64,000 nucleotides of DNA from the NCBI GenBank assembly GCA_015227615.1, contig JAALGZ010000003.1, positions 2,108,001-2,172,000 on the forward strand. The letters run 5' to 3'. Position numbers and translations under genes: made by a program. The notes under the pieces are model-generated. The model saw only the letters and a program-made list of their open reading frames with translations. It was not told the origin of the DNA and did not search any database. Shown here piece after piece: positions 45,220 to 56,237 of the stretch. Source of the stretch: Labyrinthula sp. Ha. Lineage: Eukaryota; Sar; Bigyra; Labyrinthulida; Labyrinthulaceae. The stretch's first letter is position 1, and every line of letters begins with the position of its first letter.

Positions 45220-47915
45220 ATGTCTTTTATAGCTCAATCAATAAGACAACAGTTTGAAAATAGGAACACTGGCAAGGAGTTCTTTCTGCAATGGTTTTAT
45301 TTTTTTTTGTTCTTATATTCAGGTCATATGATGAAGAATATAAGCCAATGGAAGAGGCAAGGTTTAAAGAGGAAACAGAGAATTTTCTACCCCATCTAGA
45401 GAAAAATGAAGACATAACTCTATTAACGTGCTTTTTCTATAAGTATTTACATTAGATTTGATAGCTGCCCCTTTCAAGTTTCCACAAACATTCTCATCAA
45501 GTTTCTCAAAAAGTTTCCTGAAGTAAAAGAACTGACGTACTTAATTCACAAACTTCATGTGTAGTTTTGCATATTGCCAGTTAAACAAGTTGAGTCTTTC
45601 TACTTTAGAAAAAATAAAGAGTCAATGGAAAATTCAATGTGTCAGGTTTTTTTGGTTCGAACTTTATTATTTAGGTTTCTTGGCTGTGATCTTCCTGAAG
45701 ATGATTCTATTCTTGTGTTTCTTCATGGACAAAATCTAAAGTCTCTGAAGTAAAGCTTTATTTTAATAAGAAATAGGTTTCAAGAAAATAATATGAAGGC
45801 AAAAATGATACTTGAAATTTTGAATGAAGTATCCCAAATAAGCAGTCTTTGGAATTTTTTGTAGTTTCTTTCTTGTGATTTAATCTTAGTATTCAAGAAG
45901 AAAACTTGAGTATTGATTCTCTGCAGACACTTGAGTTAACAAAGAAATGTTTGATGAATTTGAAATTTCTTCTGATGTTCATGTTTCTTTTTCATTTTTT
46001 TGTTAGTTTTAGTTTGCGCATTGGTGATGTTAATGTTGAGAAAAAAGACTTAGATATAATCCAGGAACTGATTGATAAACATAATTCTCTTCTTCTATTT
46101 GAATTATTGCAGGAAAATGTTTTCAATACAAGAAAGGCAGATTTAAGATTAAAAAATTATATTACAACTATGTTACGATACAGATACGATCGGTACGAAC
46201 TTTTAAATGAATGCCCAGTTTTGTTCATGGGTGATGGAAAGGTTGGAAAAACTTCTACAGTTAATAGATTATTTGATAGAAGATTTTTATTTGATCGAGA
46301 TTCAACTCTTGTCTTGAACGATATTGATATATTTTCAATTAACCCTTTAAATTATAATTGGAATTCGATAACAAAGCATGAATTAAGTGTACAAAGAGTA
46401 AAAAATATTCTTCCTCGTGCTATTTATTTTAATGTTGATCCTAAACAAGAAGTTCAAACAAAATACAAGTTTAATTTTGAAGATGAGTTGCTTACAAGAA
46501 CTATAGCAGATGATTCATTTGTTGAAGCTTTGAAAACGCAAAAGTCGATTTTCACTAGTCAGGAGTTTTATTTTCGAGTGTATGATTTTGGTGGGCAAGA
46601 AGTATTTTCTTCTGTTCATAGTATTTTTATGACTTCAGTTTCAATTTATTTTCTTGTTTTTAATTTGATGAAAGTTTCTGAAAAAGACTTGAATAGAATG
46701 AAATTTTGGTGTGAAAGTGTTCTAGAAAATGCACCAGAAGGTAAAGTTATTCTAATTGGAACATATTTGAGACGATACAGAAGAAAAAATGGTAAAGATG
46801 AGAACCTTCAGACTGTAAATGAGACTATTTCAGATTTACTGCAAAGTCTTTCATCAACACTATTTGTGCTTGAGGATGAAAATACTGTTTTTTTTCCTAT
46901 TGAAAACTCTACAGAAGAAAATTCGATAGAAGTTCAAAAGATTAAAGACAGAGTTTCAAGTATTGTTTCTGGTGAAGCGAGAATTGAAAAAGAAGATTTT
47001 CTTAACTTTAAAATAGCAACTTCATGGGTACTTTTTCTTGACAACTGTAGAGAAGAAAGTAATATAATGAGTGTAAAACAATTTGAAGAAAAAGCTGTTT
47101 CATGTGGTTTTGATCTAGAAGAAATTGGAAACATGTTAGAATTCTACACAGAAGTTGGATTATTGTGTTACTTTGAAGGTTTAGACTTGGAAAAGGATGA
47201 AAACTTTATTTTCTTTGCACCTTCTTATCTTGCTCAAGCTCTAGGTAAATTTATACGAGATGCAAGTTTTCATCAACTTGCTTTTAGAGTTCCAAGTGAT
47301 AAATTTCTCTTATATAGAATATATGTGGATAGTGCAAAAATTAGTAGAGAGTTATTTTTCATTCTCCTGAAAGAATATACAGAGAAAGAAATAAAATATG
47401 TTCTCCAGCTTGCATTTCAAACAGCAATGTTAATTCGACTTGATGATGAGGAAGAAACATATATTCTACCAGAACTACTCCCTCCATTAGATCCCAAACT
47501 GAAAACTAGTTTCAAGCGAGATGTCGATTTTATATTTGCGGAATATCTGCGCCTGTTTATATTTGTTTTGATAGTAATTGTATGTAAAAAGCATGAAGAT
47601 GTTACTCAAACATTTCTTTACAAAGGTTTTGCGCGCTTAATTTTCGGAACTAAATATGTGATTGATGTGTTTGTATCAAGTGATACAACTATAAGCTTTG
47701 GATTAGTTCAAGGAAAAGACAAAGATTACTTGAATAAACTGCTTGAAGTTTTGGTTCCATTAATTCGAAGTGAGATCCCTGCACAGTTTGAAATTGTTGA
47801 AAGGACTGTAGAAACACGAAAAGAAAATGGAAAGCCAAAGAAAAAGAATAACTTTATTAAGAATATGTTGAAGCAGTTGTTTTCAAGTAAGGCATCGCAT
47901 CAAGATTTAGTTTGA
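45220..47915 (+). CDS. ROCO protein: LRR-Roc-COR, eight exons
   Basis: Eight exons give 831 residues. The seven introns (45294-45322, 45428-45455, 45537-45564, 45646-45674, 45750-45776, 45861-45889, 45983-46012) are 27-30 nt and all in phase 2. Exons 3-7 (81, 81, 75, 84, 93 nt) each encode about one leucine-rich repeat and begin at the same point of the repeat (ELT-FAYCQL, LLT-FDSCPF, SLK-FQENNM). A Ras-like Roc domain follows with P-loop GDGKVGKTS (about residue 272) and switch motif DFGGQE (about 390), then a COR domain ending near LPPLDPK. The G4 site reads GTYLRR where family members usually have GTHLD, so nucleotide specificity may be altered. No kinase domain is present. ROCO proteins are large GTPases that dimerise through COR and act in signalling. 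Intron 7 is a multiple of three without a stop, so that splice is the least certain. Confidence 0.88.
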
Positions 47916-49037
47916 AATATTCATGAATTGAGTAGTTGTTCTTTCGTATGAAAACAACAATAAAGTTAAAAATAATTTCAGGGGAAATCTTCTCTTCTTT
48001 TGCTCTGACTTTTATATTTACTTTTTTAATTTAAATAGAAATATCTTTACTCAGACCTAGTTAATAATCAGGTAATAAGCAATGAGACAAACTATCTTAA
48101 TCTCATTGCCAATACGACTTTAGTTGCTGAGGAAAATGTGCATTAATTCTAGAGTCATCTTTCTGATGAGCCACCAATAGTGAGTATTTACCAAGATTCA
48201 TATATTTATTAACCCCATTAGGCGTGTTAGCTTCAGTTCAAGTTGATTTAAATGGTTTCACAATTCAAATAACGTTTTGCTTATTAAGATAGTATAGAGA
48301 AGATGGTGCTTACTAGGTCTTATGCCAAGAATTAAGAGGCACCATGTTAAATCAGGAAGATTTATTTTGTTCAAATCTATGGACTCAGGTGATGTAACAA
48401 AAAAAGAAATAGCTGCCCACGTTTTTTATAAGGGCAGGGTGCTAATAAGCCTTAGCTAATGGGTTTAAAAAATAGAACCAGGTTCTTTTGAGTAAATTAC
48501 CATCTGAAACACTCAAGCTCCCCATCATTAATGGAGATATAGTTCCTAGGAGTAATGAAAGCTGCTTCACCAAATGTTAACCACCTTTAAACTTATTAAC
48601 TTAAATACTTTGAGAGAACTTCTTGGTCACCGATATAAATCTGTGCAAAAAATTAAAATCGTTGTGAAGAAGCACGGTTTCTAGCGAAAAAACTAGTTTG
48701 CTTCAAGGAGGTCAGCTGAGGTGCTCAATCTTACCAGGAATAGAGACGATAAATGTTAAGAATCTAATTCACTAGTAAAGAATAATACAGATAAGAAACA
48801 GCACTTTTCCTTGGAGAACAGGTCAGGTTCTTAATAAGATATTTCATACGTGAGTATGAATTTTATCTAATTAGTAGGCTACTGCTATTCTTATTATCTT
48901 AAATTTTTCTTAGTGATTGATACTGTTAATCTCCCGATCATATTGGTTTAAAATAAATAATTATTGAGGCGTGCTCAAGTATCAGAGAAAAAACTATAAT
49001 TCTTTCATAAGAATTAGTGTGCCATTTGATATTATCC

Positions 49038-49335
49038 TGGTATATCAAACGAGTTTTAAGTCTTTGATTTTACTTTGAGCGAGTTTGAGTTTTTTGCCAG
49101 CAACCTTGAGTGGGTTTTGATAATATTATGAGTATAATTTGAGGTTTTGGTCCTGTGAACCGCTTTGTTTGATATGTTGATACTTTAAGTTTTTGAGATT
49201 TTTAAACCTTTTCACTTTCAAGCATTCTGTAGTAAGATCGTGACAGCTTTCCCAGTTCATGGGAATCGAACCCATGATCAACTCTTCATCTTTCGCATTG
49301 TCCTCAAGTGCGCCAGGAAGAGTAACTGGTAAGGA
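49038..49335 (-). repeat. tRNA-derived SINE-like repeat, copy 2
   Basis: On the minus strand an A-box-like TGGCGCACTTGAGG starts at 49315. A full B-box, GGTTCGATTCC, starts at 49272, 43 bases on, as in tRNA genes. A 7-bp stem flanks the TTCGATT loop, and a D-arm (CGCA/TGCG) can pair. The acceptor ends do not pair. The body then aligns with copy 1, sharing CACGATC, AAAACTTAAAG and CGTTTGATAT. It is the better preserved of the two heads. Confidence 0.6.
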
Positions 49336-49967
49336 AGCGTGCAAGGGACAATCTTTTAAGAGGTTGATGGATGCAAGGGAATACAAGCTTTTCTTGGAGC
49401 CAGGTTTAAAGCTTTAGCATTTTAGTATTTAGGACATAATTAAAAATTAGGAGGAGTTCTTTATCCATAGGGTTTCTCGCCTCCTGTAAATAGTTTGAGT
49501 CTTAGACTTAAGTAGTATGAATATTTTGAGTTGAGTATTCTTGTTTTCATATATATACATTCAGAGGTTCTGCCAAAAGTAACAACTTTATCGGATTTCC
49601 TGGTGAAAATTTAAAGTACATCTACTCTGTCTAAACCATGAGATTGAATTCATAGCTTTGAAGCTTACTTTTCATCAAGCTGGTTGTTAAAGTTAAAAAA
49701 AATGTACAAACTAACGCTGAAGACTTAAACTTGGTCCAGTTTAGGCTTACATATTTGCATTTTTTGAGATAATTATTTCATAAGAGCCAATAGAATTCGG
49801 CGAAAATAATTACCCCCCCCCGTAAACCAATTAAATTTACATCTATTGGTTTTATCCAGTTTCTTTCTTTCCACAAATAAGTCAATTTTAAATCTCAAAA
49901 CCATTGAAACCTGAACACTCAAACAAGATTTGGTAACTGAACCTTAGGCCATATAGCCCAAATATCA

Positions 49968-50051
49968 TTTGAGGAATATAAAAACCCAAAAAAATATCAA
50001 AACTCAAAAAATTTGATGATATCTTTTGAGTTTTGATATTTTTTCCTCAAA
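49968..50051. repeat. Fold-back with 21-bp perfect stem
   Basis: Arms at 49989-50009 and 50024-50044 are perfect reverse complements around a 14-nt loop. Outside them TTTGAGGAA (49968) and TTCCTCAAA (50043) extend the stem across a bulge. The arms contain CAAAACTC words of the SINE-like family, so it may have arisen by inverted duplication of that repeat. A small-RNA precursor is possible. Confidence 0.6.
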
Positions 50052-52459
50052 GGGCACCCTTAATAAGAATCAAAACCCGAATTTGTTGTTAATGAAGACA
50101 ATAAAAATTGAATCAGTTTGATTATTAAAAATTATTTTTGGCATTCATGCCTAATCGCGAGCGAATCAAAAACTGTTCTGAAGAGGCTTGGAAAGGAGTG
50201 CAGTCAAGACTATTGACGTAGAGACTCGTCCAATCTTTTCCTGTCCTTCCTTCACTCAATTCTGTAGTGCTTCCGCAATGAAGATATCTAAACATTTTTC
50301 AGTAGGCAAAGCGAACTCATAGGGTCGACCAGTTAGTAGTAGTAGCATCAGAAGCGTCTAAGAATCTATGCAGCTCCCTAGACTGTTAACTGGAGCCATC
50401 CATGTGACAGTTGCAAGTACGTAAACCTACGAAACAAAGTCAGGTCCATCATAAAGTCCAGAAATTACATTCTCTTCCCTTATGGTCTTGGTCTCCTTTG
50501 CCATGGACGTTTTTAATGTCATTTTCCGTGTGCAAATCTATGTGATTATGTCAGGGCAGCCCCCATGCACAGCTACCTGGTTGAAACTAACTTCATTACT
50601 TTGCACTCCTGTTATAATTCCATACCAAAACGGTTGCTATGCAGCAACAAACTATAACTTAATTTAATTATGCTTAGAATTTTTTTTGGTCGTAGTCAAA
50701 ACAAGTTCATCATGTGGGAGATCTAAACTGAAAGAGAAAACCTTTGAACTCTGGTGACAAATGTATGTATCCTTGTGCTCGTACTACACAACTCCAACTT
50801 CTAATGTTGACTTAACTCTCTGGTAGTCTAAGATATATCGAGAACCAAACAATACATGAAGAAAACAATAACAATGGGTGTGTAGTAGATTTAACTTGTC
50901 CAGCTTTACTATTATTCTTTGGTTTATGGAATCCATAAATATATGTGCTTTGTGTACAAATGCTATTACCCGGAAGATATTCTCCTTGTTTACAATGAAT
51001 TTATTTGTTCTTTTTGTTTGTCTTTAATACTAAACGTATCAATCAAATATAATAGTATTGTCTTTAATTGTCTTCTTAATTATGCCCTAATTTCTCTGTA
51101 ATAGAATGTTTAAATAGAACAATTAAAGAATTGTAATATTTCGAGAAAGAACCAAGAATTATATTGGATTTGTTTTGAAACCAAGACTCTCGTATGATTA
51201 TAGAAAGCAATAAAAGTATAATTGATAAAGGCTTTTATAAAAAGTTTCTCTTGTTTTGATACATTTGCAATGTTATTATTTCTAGAATATTTAGCTGGAA
51301 AGTAATAAAGATAGTTTTAATTAGATTTGTTCAAAGTATTAATGGTAGAAAGGTATGAACGACAGTATCATCAGAGCGCTCATCTAAAGCAAGAGGTTCC
51401 GACAAGTCAATATTGCCATTAGATTGAAGGCTCATAACATCTGCTCTATGAACTTGTTTATTCAAAAAAAATAAGGGAGTTCATGGTGAAAACCTAGAAT
51501 TGTTTTGGCACGATGTAAGTGATCCTCAATCCGTTGTTGTATGTAGCTATAAATGAAGTTATATGTCCTGTGCAAAAATCATAAAGCGGAGACTGAGGTT
51601 GAGAAATTGATTGAAATATTATCTGTTCAATTAATGCATCAAGTGTTTTGGTTCAACAATACTTTAGTACCTCAGCGTCTTTAAAGAAAAACAAAACAAC
51701 TTAAATCATGTTTGAGCCCAGCTTAATTGTATGATATTGAAAAAGAAATAAAACTTCGAAAAAAAAGAACTTGCTTCTATCCAATGTTGTTCCTGGTTCA
51801 AGAAGCATTTTCTATTTTATTTGCGTACAATGTAAATTATACAAAGCTTCGTGCCCTACCTTGTATAACTCATCCTCCATAAGACTCTCAGAAGTGCTTA
51901 GTAGATTATTGAAAACTCACAGGACTGTACGTGTTTCGAGTATAGCTATTTCTACCAATTGGTAAAAAAATCAAATGTTATACTCACCGAGTTATTTTTG
52001 GAGGGTTCGATTTAACAAACATGAAAAGTATTATCCAAAGATTCAATCTCCGAATTAACATTCCAGTTAACATGCATTCTCCAGAACGCCAATTAAACTC
52101 ATATCCTGCATAGAAAAAGATTTTCTGTATTAAACTTTATCTTAAAGAGTACTCTAGCCAAGAAAACAGAAAAAAAAAGATGTTTTCTTTAGTCTTTTAA
52201 TAAGAGAGCAATATATCGAGACTTCATAACAAAAACAAGAATATTGAAATAAACGAGACAAACCAAGAGTTTGATCTCGGAACATATTTCAAATCTCGAT
52301 CAAGAAACGAGATTACCACAAAGAAATGTCAAAAACGTACAGTTCCAATTAACACAAACTGTGTTCTCACAAGCTAAAACCACCAAGTACAAAACAAACT
52401 GCAAAAACAAAGATTTGTTAAAAAGAGACAAATAAAAATAAATAAATAGAAAAAAAAGA

Positions 52460-52738
52460 ATGACAGACGCAAACCCAAGTTCCCCACCGACTGATGATGC
52501 AGCTAAGTTAAGCAAGGAGGAAGCTGTCGCAATTCCTGTAGAAGCGGTTCCAGTTACAGTATCTCCAGCTGCAGGAACTGTGATGCTTACTGAGAAGTAT
52601 GCAGGGGGATTGACCTGGTGCCTCGTAGTGGTCTGCTTTTTATTTGTCGGCCCACTTGGATGCTTGTTCCTCTGTTGCCCGGTTGATGACAGACAAGTTG
52701 TTCTCAATGCCCAAGGAAAGCCTGTTAACGCAGTTTAG
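52460..52738 (+). CDS. Small single-TM protein with CCP motif, paralog 1
   Basis: The protein has 92 residues: a hydrophilic, Pro/Ala/Val-rich N-terminus, one TM helix (about 51-72) ending in LFLCCPVDDR, and a short charged tail. The paired cysteines at the membrane edge are likely palmitoylation sites. I recognise no family. It is the shorter twin of the next gene, sharing AVPVTVSP/ATPVMVNP, the GPLG[C/L]LFLCCP block and the tail. Its ATG follows an A-rich leader with GAGAC words upstream. Confidence 0.7.
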   Translation: MTDANPSSPPTDDAAKLSKEEAVAIPVEAVPVTVSPAAGTVMLTEKYAGGLTWCLVVVCFLFVGPLGCLFLCCPVDDRQVVLNAQGKPVNAV

Positions 52739-53142
52739 GGTTGAATATTGAGTTTAAAGTTTAAAGAAAAACTTGTTCTGATTTTATTTGACTTGCATTG
52801 CTTGCGTTGGTTGAACTAGAAGAACAAAATCGATTTGTATCGAAGATCACCTGCCAGAGTTGAAATTAACAGTAAACCTTAAATAGGAAGAAAATGCGCA
52901 GGTTTGACTTTTAAAACTACATGGGGTCATTCCATCTATAAGCAGAATATTTTTGTGCCTATTTTGGTTGTTTTATTATTTTAGCTAAACTCTTTTGCCT
53001 TTTTGGGCTTGTACCATAAATATATTTGACTAAAGAGTCGATCCAAATCCCAGTAGGGTAACACAATATGACATTACCAAACCAAGAAAACACAAAGTTA
53101 ACTAAAAGTAACTAAAAGTAAACAGTTCACCCCTGTAGCGAA
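52739..53142. other. Spacer between the small-protein twins
   Basis: 404 bases with no coding sequence that I can see. The end holds a short tandem of AACTAAAAGT (about 53099-53120), roughly 25 bases before the next ATG. Confidence 0.5.
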
Positions 53143-53559
53143 ATGGCTGATCCGAATGCAAATGTAAACACCTCTAATCCGGATTCAAATGAAGCTTTGA
53201 AAATGTTAGAACAGTATAGACCAAGTGAACAACCTTCTCCAACCAGTCCTGGATCTCCTCAAGCTGCAGTTGTAGCCGAACCAGTTGAAAGTCAACCAAC
53301 TAAAGTCGATCTAGCTACAGAACCTACAGTTGTTCAAGCTGTGGAAGTACCTGTAAATGCGACCCCTGTTATGGTAAATCCACAAAACGGAACAATGGTC
53401 ATTAATGAGAAGTTCATTGGAGGTGGTACCTGTTGTTTAGTAATTCTTTGCGTGGTGCTAATTGGGCCACTCGGTTTGCTTTTCTTGTGCTGTCCAATTG
53501 ACCAGAGAGTAGTTACTATAGGTCCAAATGGAGAAAGGATCGCAGCAGCACAAGTTTAA
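53143..53559 (+). CDS. Small single-TM protein with CCP motif, paralog 2
   Basis: The protein has 138 residues. A Pro/Ser/Glu-rich N-terminus of about 65 residues is longer than in its twin. The shared region is VEVPVNATPVMVNP, a TM helix (about 97-117) with CC at its start and LFLCCPID at its end, and a tail with QRVVTIGPNGER. The twin is 400 bases upstream on the same strand, a tandem duplication. Membrane orientation and function are unknown. Acylation of the Cys pairs is an inference. Confidence 0.75.
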   Translation: MADPNANVNTSNPDSNEALKMLEQYRPSEQPSPTSPGSPQAAVVAEPVESQPTKVDLATEPTVVQAVEVPVNATPVMVNPQNGTMVINEKFIGGGTCCLVILCVVLIGPLGLLFLCCPIDQRVVTIGPNGERIAAAQV

Positions 53560-54151
53560 GGTTGAAGTTGAAATATTTTTTGATAAAATATTATTTATGT
53601 TTACTATGACAAAGTTATTCAAGAAGGATTTTATTCCTAAGGATACTTGTACATAATTCTCACTTCGTTTTCTTTGCTTTAAACGCGATTGCTTTGAAGA
53701 AATCTTGGTTTTGAAAACAGTTTTGAGAGTTCTCATTTGATCGAAACTCAAAAAGTGTAAATCTTTCTTGCGAGTACCTTGTGGAACATCAAGTACAAAT
53801 TTAGCTGGAGCTCTCAGCTAGATAAGAAATTTTAAAAAAGATTCTTAAGATGAAGAAAAGTATTATAGTACACACTATGAAGAAAATGATCTATTCCTTA
53901 TTGGGATCATCATAGTGCAGAATAGAACACTATCAGTAAAATCATTTGCCCCTGAAAACTCCCTTGGCTCAAAGAATTCTAGAAGCAAAAAGTTATCAAT
54001 TCATTAAGCTTAGATTCGTCAATGAGTTCGACTTTAGTCTTGTTTATATATTCTAACATACGGCAGAAGTTGAACTTCTTCTGAACAATATAATGATGCA
54101 CTAGCCTAGATAATTTAGTTACGCTACTCTAAACGTCGAAATGTTGAATTG
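53560..54151. other. Spacer before the TIR element
   Basis: About 590 bases of AT-rich sequence. The 97-codon minus-strand frame at 53458-53751 overlaps the preceding gene and has no motif. I see nothing else. Confidence 0.5.
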
Positions 54152-54160
54152 CCCTAGTAG
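54152..54160 (+). repeat. Target-site duplication, left copy
   Basis: CCCTAGTAG directly precedes the left inverted end and is repeated at 57302-57310. Confidence 0.75.
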
Positions 54161-54180
54161 AGGATAAGGTTTTTTTACAC

Positions 54181-55179
54181 ATGTGTAAATTTACACACGG
54201 AAATCTATTGGCTCAATTTTTTCAATGGCCATTTGGGCCACATTCTATTCACAAATCGTTGACCAAAGACATCAACCTCATTTTATCCAAATTCTACTGC
54301 GAAACCTGTGACAGATATTTTGAAGCCAAGAGAAGTTATGATGCCCATTGTAGAAGTAGATTCTGCGACGGCACGCGTAACCGCAGTCGTAAAGGTACGT
54401 TAGCTGTTCTTCATACTAAAGAAATTCTGGAACAAAAGTTGCAACCTTCAGCAGTCCCAGTAACAGTAAATGGCGAGTGTATAGAGCCAGTGAAGTCATA
54501 TAAGTACTTGGGAATGGAATTTAACTCAGCTGGTATCTCAGTAAATAGTATTTTACAAAAACTGGAACTCTGCGAAATAAGACTGAACAAATATCGGGAC
54601 TTTATACAATCTCGTGAAATCTGGAACGCAACAAAACGAAATCTTGTACGAGCTCTGGTACTCTCGCCTGGTTTGTATAGTCTTGTCAACTGGCCCGAGG
54701 ATGAACGAATAAATAAAAAACTTCATATGCTATCGAGGAAGATCAAAGCAGCCATTGAAAACATTCATATAAAGGAGGTGAGAATCCAAGAAGGCGACCT
54801 AGATGTGTGCAAGATTGTCCAAGATCTAAAAGATAAATACAACAGGACAGAAAAAACGCTCCACGATGAGCAACTTACCTCCCTCAGACTCTCAAACATC
54901 AACAACAACTTACAACCCAAGAGGCCCAGGGAAATATCATATCTGGAAGTCCAAGATCGGCTTAACTGGAACCCAACACCTCCTACTGAACCGCCACCTG
55001 AACAATCACAACAAGAAGAGAGCAACCTGTCAAATACCCCTCCAACTCCAAACAGAATATCCCCGATAGCCATCGCCAGAACCATGTCCAGATACAAAAG
55101 GCAAAGGCTGGCCACAATAAATCCCCTTGAATATATCCAAACGATGCTTGCTGTGAACGAAAGTAGTCAGAACCCCTAA
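54181..55179 (+). pseudogene. LINE reverse-transcriptase C-terminal fragment with zinc finger
   Basis: An open frame of 332 codons whose ATG lies inside the left inverted end, so its first residues are coded by the TIR. It has a C2HC-type finger (CETCDRYF...HCRSRFC, about 39-62), then VNGECIEPVKSYKYLGMEF, the strand typical of the region after the RT palm in non-LTR retrotransposons, and a helical thumb (RLNKYRDFIQ...GLYSLVNW). The polymerase motifs that should come before (including the YxDD site) are absent. The C-terminal third is Pro/Gln-rich. A C2H2-like finger before the YLG strand is known in some LINE families. It may survive as a domesticated or hitch-hiking frame. Confidence 0.65.
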
Positions 55180-55320
55180 GAAAAGTAAGCGGAAACGAAA
55201 CAAGAAAGGTTCAGAAGTAGCTGGAGCGAACACTAATCCCCCTCTGAAAGCAAACAACCCCATATTCATATTCAGATCCTCATTGACTTCACTAGAATAA
55301 GTCCAAACCAAAGAACTTCA

Positions 55321-55539
55321 TCATAACCAAGAGCCACCAAAAGACAACATACCCACGATAAGCACCACAAAGCAGACACGATAAACATCTTCCTCCGAAA
55401 AACTATCCTTCTTGACCTCCCTATAAGCTATACACAAATCCCCCTTATCCTCCTCCAATTTAATCCAAATCTGTTCTTGAACATTCCCGTGCACGAAATC
55501 AACCAAAACTTTCCAGGATGCAGTCAAGTCACCTATCAA
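55321..55539 (-). pseudogene. LINE endonuclease-like remnant
   Basis: A 72-codon frame on the minus strand contains EQIWIKL followed by DLCIAYREV, resembling the EQ-W-KL...YRPP core of the apurinic-type endonuclease of LINEs. It faces the RT fragment from the opposite strand, so the two pieces were inverted relative to each other or come from different elements. Catalytic residues are not visible in so short a piece. Confidence 0.4.
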
Positions 55540-55748
55540 CCATCATAAATACATCATTAGTATCTTTAACATGCCAGAAATCGTGAATCAGGAGGTCGTG
55601 AGAAATCGGTTCAATCTTTCTTCTTTTTCTCCGATTTGTTTTTTATTTGATTTCAATATATTCCGGATAATGAAAATTTTGGGCATATTTACAAATTGAG
55701 CTCCAATAAGGCATTACTACATACTTTATAGGAACCTGTCATTGGAAT

Positions 55749-55990
55749 AACGGAAGATAACAGTAAGATAAGACCAAGGCAAGATGATGCACAAGAAAGC
55801 TAACAGAACGTACCAATAACAGAACAAGCAAGAAACCAGCACAAGGGACAAAGCTTAATGGAAGATACCAGTAGCAGACCAAGTAAGGAAACACACAAGA
55901 TACAGTGGAACATAATGGAAAATACCGGTACAGAATGAAGTGTGATGAGATGCAAGATTTAATGGAAGTTACCGGAATAAACGTTATCTA
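55749..55990. repeat. Degenerate ~50-59 bp tandem repeat
   Basis: Units opening with a variant of AATGGAAGATACCAGTA recur near 55749, 55808, 55857, 55913 and 55961, each followed by an AGAACAAG-like stretch. The copies are diverged, which suggests an old minisatellite inside the TIR element. Confidence 0.5.
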
Positions 55991-56154
55991 AAATATATAC
56001 TATAACTAGGTAGTAAGACCAGGGCGAGCGTGAGGGTTAGGATACTTATCCCAAATAACTCCCTGTTTAAGTTAAGTCGTTGACCAACAATGCAAAAATT
56101 GAAATGAAAACACGGTCAGAAGATGTCAACCTCCAGGAGAGGTTTATAAAGAGT

Positions 56155-56190
56155 GTGAGAGGCATGCACCTATAGTGCAGTGCCTCTCAC
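56155..56190. repeat. Strong imperfect hairpin
   Basis: GTGAGAGGCA (56155-56164) pairs with TGCCTCTCAC (56181-56190). Inside, TGCAC pairs with GTGCA around a CTATA loop, with one bulged G, giving 15 bp in all. A TTTATAAA lies just upstream (56143-56150). It could be a transcription-linked structure or a recombination site of the element. Confidence 0.65.
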
Positions 56191-56237
56191 TCATTGGGAA
56201 TAAGTTTCATTCTTCTCTTTTATTTTTTAGGTATGAA

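Larger units (their letters stand above)
47916..52459. other. Intergenic desert (4.5 kb) with SINE-like copy and fold-back
   Basis: No supported gene. It contains a SINE-like repeat (about 49038-49335), a run of nine C at 49813-49821, a fold-back at 49968-50051, and a GAGAC/CTCGA-rich patch at 52200-52320 just before the next gene. Confidence 0.5.

Noticed and set aside
49238-49330. tRNA gene on the minus strand (B-box GGTTCGATTCC, pairing D-arm and T-arm)
   Set aside because: Acceptor ends do not pair and no anticodon arm forms. The sequence continues into a body shared with 27.6 kb, so it is better read as a SINE head.
49126-49386. 86-codon minus-strand frame
   Set aside because: It lies across the SINE-like repeat and is explained by it.
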